Source: Salinivibrio costicola subsp. costicola ATCC 33508 = LMG 11651
Lineage (GTDB): Bacteria; Pseudomonadota; Gammaproteobacteria; Enterobacterales; Vibrionaceae
Assembly (NCBI GenBank): GCA_000565345.1
Contig: AQOF01000001.1
Coordinates: 1 to 64,000, forward strand
Length of the DNA stretch: 64,000 nucleotides
Reading direction: 5' to 3'
Shown one piece after another: positions 26,509 to 36,814 of the stretch. Positions within the stretch are counted from its first letter, which is position 1. Each line of letters begins with the position of its first letter. The position numbers and the translations under genes were made by a program. The notes under the pieces are model-generated. The model was not told where the DNA came from. It saw only the letters and a list, made by a program, of their open reading frames with translations, and searched no databases.

Positions 26509-27408
26509 TTAATCAATTCCACCAATACGGTTAAAGCGTATCCCTGTCGGTATCCACGATGGTAGCCAGCTGTCACTGTTGCGCTCGAATTCGAAGCTGA
26601 CCCAAATAGCCACCGCTTTGCCGACTAAGTTGCGCTCAGGCACAAAGCCCCAAAAGCGGCTATCCGCACTGTTATCGCGGTTATCACCCATCATAAAGTA
26701 ATGCCCTTCCGGCACCACCCAACGATTGACGCCCGGACGTGGCTGATAGGCACTGATTCGATCGCGCTTATTCGGATGGACAAGGATCTGATGCGCTTGC
26801 TCACCCAGCTGCTCTTGTGCTTGCACCAGATTCACACCACCTTGTGCAAATTCACTAGGCTGAATGTTATCTATCGCGACAGGCTGGCACTGCGCTTCGC
26901 CTTTAGGCTGAATACACAAGCGCTTATCTTCATACACAATGGTATCGCCGGGTAGCCCCACCGTACGCTTGATATAGTCAATATTCGGCTGCGGCGGATA
27001 TTTAAACACCACAATGTCACCGCGCTCAGGTTTGCCAGTATCAACCAGTTCAGTGTGAAAAGCCGGATCACGCAGCCCATAGGCAAATTTTTCCACCAAA
27101 ATAAAATCGCCAACCAATAAGGTTGGCATCATCGAACCGGACGGAATTTGGAAAGGCTCATAAATGAATGATCGCAACACTAAAACCACCGCGATCACCG
27201 GGAAAATAGACGCCATATTCTCAACCCAACTCGGTTGTGGCATCACTTTCGCGACTTGTTCGGCATCCAAATCAGTCTGTGCGACCTTCAGTGCTTTGCC
27301 TGCAGCCTGGCGGCGACGCGGCGCCCAGCGGTATTTATCTAACGCCCAAACCAGGCCGGTGACCAAGGTCACCAGCACTAAAATTAAAGAAAACGTATTG
27401 GCCATCAT
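26509..27408 (-). CDS. lepB: signal peptidase I
   Basis: Inner-membrane serine protease that removes Sec and Tat signal peptides. 299 residues: a membrane segment at residues 4-23, a second near 67-82, the catalytic Ser in IPSGSMMPTLLVGD and the catalytic Lys in IDYIKRTVGLPGD; GDNRDNSADSRFWG near the end. Starts at one of two tandem ATGs. Between lepA and rnc. Confidence 0.97.
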   Translation of the reverse strand: MMANTFSLILVLVTLVTGLVWALDKYRWAPRRRQAAGKALKVAQTDLDAEQVAKVMPQPSWVENMASIFPVIAVVLVLRSFIYEPFQIPSGSMMPTLLVGDFILVEKFAYGLRDPAFHTELVDTGKPERGDIVVFKYPPQPNIDYIKRTVGLPGDTIVYEDKRLCIQPKGEAQCQPVAIDNIQPSEFAQGGVNLVQAQEQLGEQAHQILVHPNKRDRISAYQPRPGVNRWVVPEGHYFMMGDNRDNSADSRFWGFVPERNLVGKAVAIWVSFEFERNSDSWLPSWIPTGIRFNRIGGID

Positions 27409-27419
27409 GGAATCCGTTG

Positions 27420-29215
27420 TTATTTATCTTTGCCCACATGCAAAATGGCCAAGAAAGCTTCTTGCGGCAGCTCGACATTACCGACCTGCTTCATGCGCTT
27501 CTTACCTTCTTTTTGTTTTTGCAATAGTTTTTTCTTACGACTCACATCACCGCCGTAACATTTTGCCGTGACGTTTTTACGCAACTGCTTGACGGTTGAA
27601 CGGGCGATAATGTGATTGCCAATCGAGGCTTGGATGGCGATATCAAACTGCTGACGCGGAATAAACTCTTTCATTTTTTCCACTAGCTCGCGACCACGCG
27701 GTTGCGCATGAGCACGGTGCGTAATAATCGCCAGTGCATCGACACGCTCGCCATTCAGTAAGATATCCACCCGTACCATGTCAGACACGTCGTAACGTTC
27801 GAAGTTATAATCTAACGAGGCATAACCGCGCGATGTTGACTTAATACGGTCGAAAAAGTCCAACACGACTTCCGCCATGGGTATGTCATAGGTCAGCGCA
27901 ACTTGATTGCCGTGATAAACCATATCCACTTGGGCACCACGCTTCTCAACACACAAGGAAATCACATTGCCGACGAATTCATTGGGCACCAAGATATTAC
28001 AACGCGCGATAGGCTCACCAATGGCTTGAATGTCATTCACTGGGGGCAGCTTGGCTGGGCTGTCTACATAGATGACTTCACCATCGTTTTGCGTGACTTC
28101 GTAAACAACCGTAGGGGCTGTGGTGATCAGCTCAAGGTCGTATTCTCGCTCCAGGCGCTCTTGAATGATCTCCATGTGCAGCATGCCAAGGAAACCACAA
28201 CGGAAACCGAAGCCAAGCGCCGCAGAGCTCTCTGGCTCAAAGAAAAGCGACGCATCATTGAGGCTTAACTTATCCAAGGCATCACGGAAGTTTTCATAAT
28301 CATCGGATGAAATCGGGAATAAGCCCGCGTACACCTGAGGCTTAACTTTTTGGAACCCTTCAATCCGTTTTTCGCAGCCGTTTTTGGCATGGGTGATGGT
28401 GTCGCCCACGGGTGCGCCGAGGATATCTTTGATCCCACAAATCACCCAGCTACTTCACCGGTTTGCAAACCATTAAGCTCTTTACGCTTGGGCGTGAAAA
28501 TGCCAATGCTGTCCACGTTCCATTCTTGGCCCGTGCTCATGATTTTCACTTTGTCGCCTTTTTTGAGCGAGCCTTCACGAATGCGCACTAACGAGACGAC
28601 CCCAAGATATTTATCGAACCAAGAGTCGATAATCAACGCTTGAGTGGGGGCGTCGGGGTTACCTTCCGGCGGTGGAATAAGGCGAACAATATCTTCGAGT
28701 ACGTCATCGACTCCAACCCCTGTTTTGGCTGAACAACGCGTGGCTTCAATGGCTTCAATACCAACAATATCTTCGATTTCTTGCGCCACACGGTCTGGAT
28801 CGGCGGCCGGTAAATCGATTTTGTTCAGGACAGGGACCACTTCAAGGTCCATATCCATTGCGGTGTAGCAGTTGGCGAGCGTCTGTGCTTCAACCCCTTG
28901 TCCTGCATCCACCACCAGCAAAGCACCTTCACATGCCTTCAGTGAGCGCGACACCTCATAAGAGAAGTCGACGTGTCCTGGCGTATCGATGAAGTTCAAC
29001 TGATACTCATTGCCGTCTTTGGCTTTATAGTTCAGTGTCACACTTTGTGCTTTGATGGTGATACCGCGTTCACGTTCCAGATCCATGGAGTCAAGGACCT
29101 GCTCTGCCATTTCCCGGTCAGTAAGGCCGCCGCATACGTGAATGAGTCGATCAGAAAGCGTCGACTTACCGTGGTCAATATGGGCGATGATCGAAAAGTT
29201 ACGAATATGCTTCAT
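27420..29215 (-). CDS. lepA: elongation factor 4 (LepA; one frameshift)
   Basis: Ribosome-associated GTPase that back-translocates or helps initiation. About 598 residues from [21 protein letters not shown] lost near 28450 splits it at [18 protein letters not shown]3 is DTPGHVDF and G4 NKIDLP; the LepA-specific C-terminal domain ([19 protein letters not shown]) is present. The open frame begins nine codons earlier but homologues start at this Met. First gene of the lepA-lepB-rnc-era run, just after rseC. Confidence 0.96.
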
Positions 29216-29293
29216 AAGTGGGTGTGACTTACTCGTTATCAATAAGAATGGGATCCTAAGATCAATTGGGCTGGATTCTACCGAAAATAGTGG

Positions 29294-29791
29294 CTAGTCG
29301 CTATCCTGGTGTCTGGTATTTATCACTGCCAACTCGGAAATTGGCTCTCCCATGATACGCAGAAGCTCAGGTTGCTGCTGTTCGGCACTCCCGACATATT
29401 TCGCTAAACGTCGTGCGATACCGACCCCAAGGGCACCGAAGCCTAGGCTCAGTGCGATAACACCTCCTTCACCGCTGCCTGCCAACGCGGCAAAGAAAAA
29501 TTGCCCCAGTAAGGCGCCCACGAACATCATCATTAATGGCACCATATAAACCACGAGCGCCGAGCGGACCAAGGTGGCTTCACCGAGGCCAATTTCAACG
29601 AGAGTTCCTGTCGGCAGCGGTTCTGGCGAACGAACGCTGACATGGTTCACTTTTCCGGGTAGGGCCTTGGACACAATGCCAGTGCCACACTGGCTTTGCG
29701 ATTTGCAGCTGCCACAGCTGGTTTGCTGCTGACAGGCAAGGGACAGCCAGCCGTCTTGGTACCCTGTTACCTCCGCCAGTGCTTTAATCAT
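29294..29791 (-). CDS. rseC: sigma-E factor regulatory protein RseC
   Basis: Inner-membrane protein of the SoxR reductase/RseC family, a positive modulator of sigma-E. 165 residues: a Cys-rich N-terminus (CQQQTSCGSCKSQSQCG, probable metal site), then two membrane helices around residues 78-120. Follows rseB by 11 bases in the operon. Confidence 0.93.
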   Translation of the reverse strand: MIKALAEVTGYQDGWLSLACQQQTSCGSCKSQSQCGTGIVSKALPGKVNHVSVRSPEPLPTGTLVEIGLGEATLVRSALVVYMVPLMMMFVGALLGQFFFAALAGSGEGGVIALSLGFGALGVGIARRLAKYVGSAEQQQPELLRIMGEPISELAVINTRHQDSD

Positions 29792-29802
29792 GGTGCAACC
29801 TT

Positions 29803-30771
29803 TTACTCTGTCTGTGATGTTGGCATGCGATTAATACGAACCGAATCAGCAATCCGTTTAGCGGTCTCCGGTGGAATGTCCCCCACCACTGTAATTTCGG
29901 CGTTGCCATTGATAACACTGTGCAGCGTCCGTCGGCCTTGGCGCACTATCTGTTTACGCACGGAGACATCGTCGGCTTTGGCTAAATAAACAGAAAAACT
30001 AAAAAGGCCGTCGCTAAACATTTGGCTTTCCACTGCCCGCTTAGTCATCATTAAGCGATGGCGGTTACTGTACACAGGCTTAAAGCCATCTGGCAGCACC
30101 GTCACCTGCCAATCCAGGTCAGAGCGGCGGGTTGTTTGTGGGAGGGTTAATACCGGCGGCAGGGCTAACTGCGTGAGTTTTTGCATCGCGTCGTTAATTT
30201 TAGGCGTAACCACCAGCGATAAGGCGCGATATTGTTCAAGCGGATCCCCATCTCGGTCAAGTAAATCGGCTCTCACCGGTAGGTGACTGTCTTGGTCTAG
30301 CCAAAGCACGTACGAATATCGCTCACCATCTTTCGGTGTGATACGTACAACCTGGCAATCCATGCCCGCCTCGCGCGCATGCCCCATCGAGACAAAGTCA
30401 TAATGGTTTGCCAGTATATCAATATCGGCCTGAATGAGGGTAGGCAATGGTGCCACCATATGATCACTGGCGATCGTGAAAGGGTCATAACCAGGTTCAA
30501 AATAGCTGATTTCCTTTCCGCGACGAATTACTTCTCGCGACGGACCACTCAAATACATGAGATGACCAAACGCTTCGCCACCTATACGTGCATGGCGAAA
30601 ACGCAGTGGCTCTAGGCTATTTTTGCCAACGAGAATGTAGGACAGTTCATAGTCCAAGGTATCGCTTGCGGTATCCATTTGATGTAACAAAGCCTCGGCA
30701 GAGGGTTCGGCCGAGGCTTGCGCAGACATCAAACTGACCAGCGCAAGCGCACCGATCAGAGTTTTTTTCAT
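29803..30771 (-). CDS. rseB: sigma-E regulatory protein RseB
   Basis: Periplasmic protein that binds RseA and shields it from DegS until lipopolysaccharide or unfolded porins are sensed. 322 residues with a signal peptide (MKKTLIGALALVSLMSAQASAEP, cleavage after ASA) and the MucB/RseB fold: LolA-like N-terminal half, smaller C-terminal domain from about residue 210. ATG overlaps the rseA stop by four bases. Confidence 0.95.
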   Translation of the reverse strand: MKKTLIGALALVSLMSAQASAEPSAEALLHQMDTASDTLDYELSYILVGKNSLEPLRFRHARIGGEAFGHLMYLSGPSREVIRRGKEISYFEPGYDPFTIASDHMVAPLPTLIQADIDILANHYDFVSMGHAREAGMDCQVVRITPKDGERYSYVLWLDQDSHLPVRADLLDRDGDPLEQYRALSLVVTPKINDAMQKLTQLALPPVLTLPQTTRRSDLDWQVTVLPDGFKPVYSNRHRLMMTKRAVESQMFSDGLFSFSVYLAKADDVSVRKQIVRQGRRTLHSVINGNAEITVVGDIPPETAKRIADSVRINRMPTSQTE

Positions 30772-31400
30772 TGCTTACTACTGCTTGTCGACGGTGCCAT
30801 TGTCTGATTGCTAGACAGACTATCCTTATTCAACCTTAGCTGCAATTCATAGTCTTTGAGCATTGCATTTACGCGCCGACGCTGCTCCATCATTTCAGAT
30901 TCTGAAGGCGTCGCACGCAAATCATTCCGGCTTAAACTCACCGGTTCAGCAGCACCTGCAAAAGGAATCGTTTCCAATACTGGCGGTTGGGTTTGATTGC
31001 CAACCTCCGGAGACGTTGGTTCAGACTGGTTATAATGCTGCACGCCTACGATCACGGCGAGAGAAACACAAGCGGCGACACTGACCTGAGTGAGCTGTTG
31101 CAGCCAGCCAGGGAGGTGGCGACGCGCCTTTTCCGGACGCGGCTGTGACTCGTGCATCGGGTGCACGTTACTGTCAACGTGAGCGCCTTGATAAGCCGGT
31201 TCTGCTTCCAACGCGGACGCGACAGAATCGGCAATGTTCCATTGCAACGAGCCAGGCGCGTCACCACGCATCACATCACGAATGATGCCGAAGTCGCTCC
31301 AGGTCTGTTGTGCGCTATTATCTCGCTCTATGTCATGGATCACCGACGTGTCCACCCGTTCGCCATCTAATAACGCCGAAATTTTTTCTTTATCCGTCAT
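30768..31400 (-). CDS. rseA: anti-sigma-E factor RseA
   Basis: Inner-membrane anti-sigma factor. 210 residues: an N-terminal cytoplasmic domain beginning with the usual EKISALLDGE, a single membrane span near residues 108-124 (VSVAACVSLAVIVGVQHY) and a periplasmic tail, rich in S and Q at its end, that would bind RseB. Follows rpoE. Confidence 0.95.
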   Translation of the reverse strand: MTDKEKISALLDGERVDTSVIHDIERDNSAQQTWSDFGIIRDVMRGDAPGSLQWNIADSVASALEAEPAYQGAHVDSNVHPMHESQPRPEKARRHLPGWLQQLTQVSVAACVSLAVIVGVQHYNQSEPTSPEVGNQTQPPVLETIPFAGAAEPVSLSRNDLRATPSESEMMEQRRRVNAMLKDYELQLRLNKDSLSSNQTMAPSTSSSKQ

Positions 31401-31432
31401 TCAAGTCACCGTCATGCAGCCAGTAAAACTCG

Positions 31433-32013
31433 TTACCGTTTCATCAGTGGCCGGATGCGCTTTTCTACCGCTTCACGCGCTCGAAATATACGCGACCGTA
31501 CCGTACCGACTGGACAATCCATTACCTGTGCAATTTCCTCATAACTGAGCCCATCGAGCTCTCGTAAGGTGATTGCGGTTCTTAAGTCGTCAGGCAGTGT
31601 TTCAATGGTCGAAAACACCACCTGCCTCAATTCTTCAGACAACATCAAGTTTCAGGGTTCGATATTTCTTTTAACGACCCCCCACTTTCGTAATTTTCTG
31701 CTTCGTCGGCGTCAATATCGCTGCCTGGTGGACGTCGTCCTTGTGCCACCAAATGGTTTTTCGCGGTGTTCACTGCAATGCGATACAACCAAGTATAAAA
31801 CGCACTTTCGCCACGAAACCCCGGCAAAGCACGATACGCTTTAATAAACGCTTCTTGTGCGATATCCGGAATATCACCACTATGTGAGCCTACATAGCGG
31901 GCTATAAGGTTACATACCTTATTTTGATATTTGACGACTAACAGATTGAAAGCTTGCTTGTCACCATTCTGTACACGTTCTATTAGAACCTGGTCGGTTA
32001 GCTGCTCGCCCAT
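31433..32013 (-). CDS. rpoE: RNA polymerase sigma factor RpoE (one frameshift)
   Basis: ECF sigma factor for envelope stress. 193 residues once an A missing near 31647 is restored (NPENLMLSEELRQVVFSTIE). Region 2 (DIAQEAFIKAYRALPGFRG, FYTWLYRIAVNTAKNHL) and region 4 (LPDDLRTAITLRELDGLSYEEIAQVMDC region) are complete. Heads the rpoE-rseABC operon behind its own sigma-E promoter. Confidence 0.96.
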
Positions 32014-32345
32014 TCGAGCGTTTACTCCTTGGTTGATCTTTTCGCCCGATTATCGACATTCTAGGTCCGACGTTGTCAGAGCGCGGTTAAACCCGCTTGC
32101 GAGCTTTCGCTGAGAATTCGATGACCGCTTAGGAGAAAAGTTCCTCACCATGTTGGTTTTATTATGCGTGAAATCACATTACTGTGACGGAATGACCAAA
32201 GCGCGCGTCTTTGGCTGCGTGTATTGTCCCCCAAACAATGCCACGGTTGCAAACTTTCACCCAAGCGAGACTGGATTTGATCTTAGCGCGCGCGGCCGCG
32301 TCAAATTGGTGTAACATTGGGAGCGCAGAAAGAGGATTAGGGATC
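32014..32345. other. divergent rpoE/nadB intergenic region
   Basis: 332 bases that carry the sigma-E promoter (listed separately) and presumably the nadB promoter on the other strand. I see no other gene. The nadB reading frame is open upstream of its ATG by 45 codons, but that part has no similarity to NadB. Confidence 0.6.
32117..32144 (-). promoter_or_regulatory. sigma-E-dependent promoter of rpoE
   Basis: Minus strand GGAACTT (32138-32144) and TCGAA (32117-32121) are separated by 16 bases, matching the sigma-E consensus GGAACTT-N16-TCNAA. The -10 lies 104 bases before the rpoE ATG. The layout is the same as the autoregulated P2 promoter of E. coli rpoE. Confidence 0.85.
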
Positions 32346-33960
32346 ATGACGACCACAACTCAGGAACATCAATGTGACGTGTTGGTCATCGGCAGCGGTG
32401 CCGCTGGCTTATCGTTGGCGCTACGTTTGGCGCCCACGCACCGGGTTATCGTACTCAGTAAAGGCCCTCTCAGTGAAGGGGCGACACTCTACGCACAAGG
32501 CGGCATCGCTGCTGTTTTTGACGAACAAGACTCGGTGGAGTCCCATGTCGAAGATACACAAATAGCCGGTGGCGGTATCTGTGATACCGATGTTGTCGAC
32601 TTTATCGCCCGTAACGCCAAAGACTGTGTTCAATGGCTGATTGATGGCGGCGTGCCCTTCGATCAAGAAGACAGTGATGATGAAACCCCGCGTTATCATC
32701 TCACTCGCGAAGGTGGTCATAGTCATCGACGTATTCTACACACCGCCGATGCAACCGGTATGGCGGTGCAAAACTCATTGCAAGATAACGTTCGACAACA
32801 TCCTAATATCACCCTACTCGAGCGTCATAACGCGCTAGACATTATCACGCGTAAAAAAGTCGGGCTCGGCGGCCTAATCATGTGTTAGGGGCCTATATTT
32901 GGAATCGCAATCAAGAAGTTGTAGAAACTGTCCGCTGCAATTATGTGGTGCTGGCAACAGGTGGTGCGTCTAAAGTGTATCAGTACACCTCTAACCCAGA
33001 CGTCTCTTCTGGTGATGGTATTGCGATGGCATGGCGAGCGGGTTGCCGTGTCGCGAATCTTGAGTTCAATCAGTTCCACCCGACTTGTTTATACCACCCT
33101 GACGCGCGTAACTTTTTGCTAACCGAAGCATTACGTGGTGAAGGTGCGCACCTAAACGCCCGGATGGATCGCACTTTATGCAAGACTTTGATCCGCGTGG
33201 TGAGCTTGCTCCCCGTGATGTCGTGGCGCGTGCGATTGATTATGAAATGAAACGGCTTGGCGCTGATTGTATGTATCTCGATATCAGCCATAAAGATCCG
33301 AAATTTATCACCAAGCACTTCCCCACCATTTACGAGAAGCTAAAAGAGTACGGCATTGACTTGACCCAAGACGCCATCCCGATAGTTCCGGCCGCTCACT
33401 ATACCTGTGGTGGCGTGATGGTGGATAAAAATGGCACCACGGATCTGCCTGGTTTATATGCCATTGGTGAAGTGAGTTATACCGGGCTACACGGTGCAAA
33501 TCGCATGGCTTCTAACTCGTTGCTCGAATGTGTGGTGTATGCGTGGTCTGCCGCTGAGCATATTAAAGCCCATTCAGACCATATAGAGCCACACACAGCG
33601 TTGCCAGCTTGGGATGAGAGCCAAGTCATTTGTTCCGATGAGGAAGTGGTGATTCAGCACAATTGGCATGAGCTGCGCCTGTTTATGTGGGATTACATGG
33701 GGATTGTGCGCTCAACCAAGCGCTTAGAACGTGCTTTGCGTCGCATTGAGCTACTTAAACAAGAAACGCACGAGTACTACGCTAATTTTCGTGTCTCGAA
33801 TAACTTGCTCGAATTACGTAATTTACTCCAAGTCGCTGAATTGATGGTGCGTTGTGCCATGCAACGCAAAGAAAGTCGTGGTCTACATTACACCATTGAC
33901 TATCCTGACACTCATGCCCAATCAGGTCCGACCATCCTCGTTCCCGATCAGCCTTGCTAA
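32346..33960 (+). CDS. nadB: L-aspartate oxidase (two frameshifts)
   Basis: FAD enzyme that makes iminoaspartate for quinolinate and NAD synthesis. About 538 residues after restoring A residues lost near 32873 and 33154. FAD-binding [15 protein letters not shown] starts near residue 15; the active-site region [12 protein letters not shown] and [14 protein letters not shown] are intact; the C-terminal helical domain with [23 protein letters not shown] is complete. Divergent from rpoE, the usual vibrio arrangement. Confidence 0.95.
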
Positions 33961-33989
33961 TGTGGCGCATGGTATCGTCGCAATAAACA

Positions 33990-34012
33990 ACGGCCAGTCT
34001 CTCGACTGGCCG
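33990..34012 (-). terminator. hairpin between nadB and the chemoreceptor gene
   Basis: ACGGCCAG and CTGGCCGT pair around TCTCTCGA. There is no long T run on either side, though the minus strand has TTGTTTATT. It could end the chemoreceptor gene, and weakly nadB. Confidence 0.5.
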
Positions 34013-34017
34013 TATGA

Positions 34018-35847
34018 TTAGCTTTTAAATTCACTTACGGCCCGCTCTAAGTTAGCCGCTTCTTCTGCGACTTGATGAGCAGCTTGACGGTTTTGGCTCG
34101 CGCGTTCAGTACTCGTCTGGGCAATGTCTTGAATGTTGTGTACGTTCTGGTTAACTTCTTTAGCAACCGAGCTTTGCTGCTCTATCGCCGTCGCAATATG
34201 CGTACTCATATCCATAATCTGTTGCATATCTTGCATAATCTGTGACAGCTCTTGCGAGGCGGCATAGACTTTGGTGACAGAGCTTTCGCCATCTTCTCGA
34301 CTTTGCTCCATACGCTCTGCTACTGACTGTGTTTGCGCCTGCAGCGAGGTAATAATGCCCGATATTTCATCGGTCGATTGCCGAGTACGAGTCGCTAATT
34401 GACGCACTTCATCCGCGACTACTGCAAACCCTCGTCCTTGCTCCCCCGCACGCGCGGCCTCGATGGCTGCATTGAGTGCCAGCAGATTCGTTTGCTCTGA
34501 AATGTCTTTAATGACATCCAATACCGAGCCAATGGTTTCAGACAGCTTACTCAGTTCAAGCACCTCGTTACTGGTATTGCTGAGTGTCTCGGCCAATGTC
34601 ATGATCATCGTCTGGGTATCATCCACCACTTGCTGTCCATTTTGCGCACGACCTAGGCTGGTTCTCGCGTTATCAGCCGCCTGATCGGTATTGCCGGCAA
34701 TATCCCGAATCGTGCTTTCCATTTCATTCATCGCCGTTGCAGCATGGGTCGTTTCATCCAGCTGCGTCGCCAGTGCGGTGCCGGTTTGCGCCGTGCGAGA
34801 CTCCACCTGCTCTGCGCTTTGGTGTAAAGCCTGCACCGCTCGGCTAACATCGACCACCATTTTTTGAATACTACTCAGCATCTGATTGACATCGTTTGCC
34901 ATCAGTGAAATTTCATCTTGCCCAGTCTCATCGGCGCGCAAGGTCAGATCCCGTTGCTGAGTAATGGCCGCCATCTGCTGACTGAACAGCGCGATGCGCC
35001 GTTGAATACCTCGGTTCATCCACAGAGAAACCACCGTCATGATGATCGCTAATATCAATACTATCGACCCCGTCACTATCGTGGTCTGGCGTAGCGCTTG
35101 ATCGATCGCTTGCTGGTATTCTTTGCTTAACGCGTCAAACATATTTTCCACTTGGTGCGTTTGACTCCGTATCTCGCCCAAAAGCCCTTTATCTGGCGCC
35201 AAACCTAATGCTTTTTTCTGCGCAACAACGTTTTCAACTTCAGACTGGTGAGCTTTAAACAGTGCCAATAGATCACCTTCAAGATAATCTGTTAAGGCAT
35301 CCATATGATTTTGGTATTGGTCGATGTAATCCAGATGACTGCTTTGAACAAACAGCTTGGCGTCCGCCACTAACAAGCGAGCACTGCTTTCCAGCACAAT
35401 ATCGTTTTCAGTTGCGGCCACGAGCGCTTGACTCGCGCTTTGCATTTGGCCTCTTAAGCCTTGCTCTGTCGTTAAACCTAATGTTTGGTAGCCGTCACCC
35501 AGTTCGCTGAACCCATTTGCATAAGCTTGCATGGCTGTCTTAACGTCATCAATCGTGACGGTTTCTAACCCAAGGGAGGCACTGCGTGCTCGAAAGTCGG
35601 TCAGTTGCTGATTAAAGGTTGCGATGTTGTTTTCAAACCGAGAGAGGTATTTGGGATCCATCCGAGCAAGAAAGTCTTTTTCATTACGGCGTAAATTAAG
35701 AAGTACGACCTCGAGATCGGACACCGCGGTTAACTGGCGATGCATTTTATCCAACCGCGTTTCCGCGTTCCACGCCGCTGCCATAACAGCGAGTAATGCC
35801 AACACCGACATCACGGTAAGAGAAAGTAACTTGTGTTTTATTTTCAT
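34018..35847 (-). CDS. methyl-accepting chemotaxis protein with HBM-type sensor
   Basis: 609 residues. Membrane segments lie at residues 7-26 and about 253-275. Between them is a long all-helical periplasmic region with the [15 protein letters not shown] signature near residue 53 that marks helical bimodular (HBM) sensors, known in other bacteria to bind organic acids or polyamines. HAMP follows, then the signalling domain with the invariant tip [34 protein letters not shown]. There is no C-terminal CheR-binding pentapeptide. The ligand cannot be read from sequence. It sits alone between nadB and ygfX, which suggests later insertion. Confidence 0.93.
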   Translation of the reverse strand: MKIKHKLLSLTVMSVLALLAVMAAAWNAETRLDKMHRQLTAVSDLEVVLLNLRRNEKDFLARMDPKYLSRFENNIATFNQQLTDFRARSASLGLETVTIDDVKTAMQAYANGFSELGDGYQTLGLTTEQGLRGQMQSASQALVAATENDIVLESSARLLVADAKLFVQSSHLDYIDQYQNHMDALTDYLEGDLLALFKAHQSEVENVVAQKKALGLAPDKGLLGEIRSQTHQVENMFDALSKEYQQAIDQALRQTTIVTGSIVLILAIIMTVVSLWMNRGIQRRIALFSQQMAAITQQRDLTLRADETGQDEISLMANDVNQMLSSIQKMVVDVSRAVQALHQSAEQVESRTAQTGTALATQLDETTHAATAMNEMESTIRDIAGNTDQAADNARTSLGRAQNGQQVVDDTQTMIMTLAETLSNTSNEVLELSKLSETIGSVLDVIKDISEQTNLLALNAAIEAARAGEQGRGFAVVADEVRQLATRTRQSTDEISGIITSLQAQTQSVAERMEQSREDGESSVTKVYAASQELSQIMQDMQQIMDMSTHIATAIEQQSSVAKEVNQNVHNIQDIAQTSTERASQNRQAAHQVAEEAANLERAVSEFKS

Positions 35848-35957
35848 AACGGCCCTACAACACCTTCAGAGCAAGACTGGATTAATCACGTACTTGCACT
35901 AACTATCGGCGATGTTAGTAAAAAGTAAAGCAAGGCAACCAACGCGTCATAAATATG

Positions 35958-36367
35958 TCACAAACTATCCTGCTTTGGTTGACAATAATGCCGATAAAGC
36001 AGACGAAAATGATAGTCCGGCAAGCCATGGCGCCACAAATACAAACAGCGCGCATCCGATTGCGCTTTGAGCATCATCAGCCAAGCGTCGCCCAGATACA
36101 TGTAATGGGTTGGCGTTCACCGCTGGGTAGCCTTATCCAATCATCAAAATACACAGTGACACAGCCGGTGCTCTCGACCAGTCGGTGTTGAAAGTGAATC
36201 AATTCACGGACAACATGAAGCGTCAGGAAAGCACGCGCGCAAAGTGGGAGGGACACATGCACCGCCAATAGCCATGCCACCATCATGCCGACCAGGAATA
36301 AACAGACGGTGACATAGCGCGGGCAATGGAGTTGGCTATGTACGCAACTTACTTCGGTTATAGGCAA
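35958..36367 (-). CDS. ygfX: YgfX (CptA) family membrane protein (one frameshift)
   Basis: Small inner-membrane protein always found next to sdhE. Its role is debated (a proposed toxin acting on MreB/FtsZ, or a membrane partner of SdhE). Two adjacent hydrophobic stretches (YVTVCLFLVGMMVAWLLAV and the following part) lie near the N-terminus. The frame breaks near 36100: VTVYFDDWIRLPSGERQPIT, then in another frame YLGDAWLMMLKAQSDARCLYLWRHGLPDYHFRLLYRHY, stopping at 35958. No ATG is available outside sdhE; TTG at 36367, overlapping sdhE, is my guess for the start. Confidence 0.72.
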
Positions 36368-36599
36368 CCACCTTCTCGACAACAGAGACCATCTTAGGGT
36401 CGTCAGGTTTACCATGCCCCATCAGCCAGGCAAACAGATCCGGGTCGGCGCTTTCTAAAAATGCGACAAAATCCTGTTTTTCATTTTCATTCAATGTGTC
36501 GTAGCATGCCTCAAAGTAGGGCATGACTAATACATCAAGCTCCAGCATCCCGCGACGGCATGCCCAACGAATTCGCGCTTTATCTTCAGTGTTAACCAT
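36336..36599 (-). CDS. sdhE: FAD assembly factor SdhE
   Basis: Promotes covalent FAD attachment to SdhA and FrdA. 87 residues from MVNTEDKARIRWACRRGMLELD; the RGxxE motif (RGMLE) is near residue 16. The upstream ATG (36614) adds five residues; AGAGGT before the second ATG favours 36599. ygfX overlaps its end; ygfZ is divergent. Confidence 0.93.
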   Translation of the reverse strand: MVNTEDKARIRWACRRGMLELDVLVMPYFEACYDTLNENEKQDFVAFLESADPDLFAWLMGHGKPDDPKMVSVVEKVVAYNRSKLRT

Positions 36600-36814
36600 G
36601 TTGACCTCTATCACTGATATCAGTGGATGGATACTATCAACGCCAGGGTCTGACGACCACTTTTCCCAAAAAAGAAAAGACGAATCTGAGAGCTCTCTAG
36701 CGTTAATCCGTCGTTTGGCGCAATACCCTTACAATACAAAGGCTGACAAGCCTGTTATGCACCATTACTATACGAGAAATAGCCTGTGTTTTCTCAACGG
36801 AGAGCGTGATTTAT

